A stretch of 6,276 bases of DNA from Dehalococcoidia bacterium LH_S1. Lineage in GTDB: Bacteria > Chloroflexota > Dehalococcoidia > SZUA-161 > SpSt-899. Positions 5,941 to 6,276 of the stretch are shown piece after piece; within the stretch, counting starts at the first letter, position 1, and each line of letters begins with the position of its first letter. The stretch spans positions 1 through 6,276 of the forward strand of contig JAGXOF010000054.1 of the NCBI GenBank assembly GCA_023660035.1, in the 5' to 3' direction. Below the pieces are notes generated by a model. The model was not told the origin of the DNA and did not search any database. It was given only the letters and a program-made list of their open reading frames with translations. The position numbers and the translations under genes are program-made.

Positions 5941-6200
5941 ATCTTCAAGTGTGATGGATGATTGTTCATCCCTCAGAGGCAGGATATTAGTCATGTAGAA
6001 AAAGGAGACCTTGAGGATACCATAGCCTTCTTTACGATGTAAAGCGGAAAATGAGTGAAGGAGGGTGAGGAATTATGGTTTCTAAGTCAGGGGGAGTGAG
6101 TATGGAATTCGAATGTAAGTTTGGGGTAACGCTAAAGGAATGTTCTTTGCGTAGTATTATATCGGCTTTTTGAGGTTTCTACCGGATCTTTTATGGTAAG
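5941..6200. other. Mostly non-coding gap downstream of acyl-CoA dehydrogenase
   Basis: The stretch after the dehydrogenase stop holds a weak hairpin, GGATGA (5956-5961) and TCATCC (5966-5971) with a TTGT loop, without a T-run, so a terminator is not supported. A possible 32-codon ORF at 6075-6173 is listed separately. Nothing else with good coding signals was seen before the promoter at 6201. Confidence 0.5.
6075..6173 (+). CDS. Possible 32-residue small ORF with good ribosome binding site
   Basis: ATG 6075 follows AGGAGGG (6059-6065) by about 9 nt and the frame runs to TGA 6171-6173, giving MVSKSGGVSMEFECKFGVTL and 12 more residues ending SIISAF. It has two cysteines (residues 14 and 23) and no recognisable domain. 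A second in-frame ATG (6102) follows a GGGGGAG run. It may be a real small protein, the broken start of a lost gene, or chance. I do not recognise it. Confidence 0.25.
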   Translation: MVSKSGGVSMEFECKFGVTLKECSLRSIISAF

Positions 6201-6229
6201 TTGCATTAAATTCCATAATGTGGTATACT
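6201..6229 (+). promoter_or_regulatory. Putative sigma70 promoter near right edge
   Basis: TTGCAT (6201-6206) is followed after exactly 17 bp by TATACT (6224-6229), one mismatch from the -10 consensus and two from the -35. Transcription would begin at about 6236, within a few bases of the ATG at 6239, so the mRNA would be nearly leaderless if that ATG is used. Confidence 0.55.
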
Positions 6230-6241
6230 TAAGCCATTATG
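6214..6241. promoter_or_regulatory. Dyad around the -10 box, operator candidate
   Basis: CATAATG (6214-6220) and CATTATG (6235-6241) are perfect reverse complements, with centres 21 bp apart, about two helical turns. They bracket the TATACT box and the start point, the placement expected for a repressor site. The right half contains the ATG of the next frame. Inferred from symmetry only. Confidence 0.4.
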
Positions 6242-6276
6242 AAGGGAGACAAGATACAGATAAATGATCCTGAACT
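6239..6276 (+). CDS. Start of an unidentified gene, cut by the window end
   Basis: From ATG 6239 the frame is open to the window end, reading MKGDKIQINDPE. There is no ribosome binding site before it, but the promoter at 6201-6229 would make a nearly leaderless mRNA starting here. An alternative ATG at 6264 in another frame has AAGGGAGA (6242-6249) upstream, at a rather long 14-nt spacing. Too few residues are visible to assign a family. Confidence 0.3.
   Translation, partial: MKGDKIQINDPE

Noticed and set aside
5956..5971. Hairpin after the dehydrogenase as a terminator
   Set aside because: A 6-bp stem with no following T-run; too weak to call.
1..6276. CRISPR array, tRNA, rRNA or defence system
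   Set aside because: No regularly spaced repeats, no RNA gene folds and no defence-type domains were seen in any frame.

Overview
The window looks like a piece of a bacterial chromosome carrying acyl-CoA (beta-oxidation type) catabolism genes interspersed with insertion sequences and small intergenic repeats. Gene content (SCP-x-type thiolase paired with a Zn-ribbon/OB-fold protein, an enoyl-CoA hydratase remnant and an acyl-CoA dehydrogenase), strong AGGAGG ribosome binding sites, moderate base composition and repeat-littered gaps fit a mesophilic anaerobe such as a sulfate-reducing or syntrophic deltaproteobacterium (Desulfobacterota). That assignment is inference; no rRNA or tRNA is present to anchor it.

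Layout. 1-316: C-terminal end of an integrase-type (IS481/IS3-like) transposase entering from the left edge. 334-473: a non-coding, MITE-like repeat with an imperfect terminal inverted repeat and a strong internal palindrome. 495-866: an enoyl-CoA hydratase gene with the central active-site part removed in frame (pseudogene). 880-960: a 14-bp inverted repeat overlapping a good sigma70-type promoter. 1016-2191 and 2370-2780: thiolase and its Zn-ribbon OB-fold (DUF35) partner, probably one transcription unit, separated by a gap with octamer repeats and hairpins. 2811-4482: a complete insertion sequence on the minus strand, with inverted ends that match perfectly over 19 bp (including the target), its own promoter, and a DDE transposase frame broken by a single in-frame TGA. 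4490-4800: a repeat-bearing gap. 4801-5940: an intact acyl-CoA dehydrogenase. 5941-6276: mostly non-coding, with a possible 32-residue ORF and, at the right edge, a consensus-like promoter with a dyad followed by the first codons of an unidentified gene.

Working together: dehydrogenase, hydratase and thiolase are three of the four beta-oxidation activities (hydroxyacyl-CoA dehydrogenase is missing here), and the thiolase/DUF35 pairing points to a branched, aromatic or otherwise unusual acyl-CoA rather than plain fatty acids. The set overlaps the bbs (benzylsuccinate) pathway genes BbsB, BbsA, BbsG and BbsH by family, but the CoA-transferase and alcohol dehydrogenase partners are not in view, so this stays a hypothesis. 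The locus appears to be eroding or rearranging: the hydratase is gutted and an IS separates the thiolase pair from the dehydrogenase. I found no CRISPR array, structural RNA gene or clear novel defence system.
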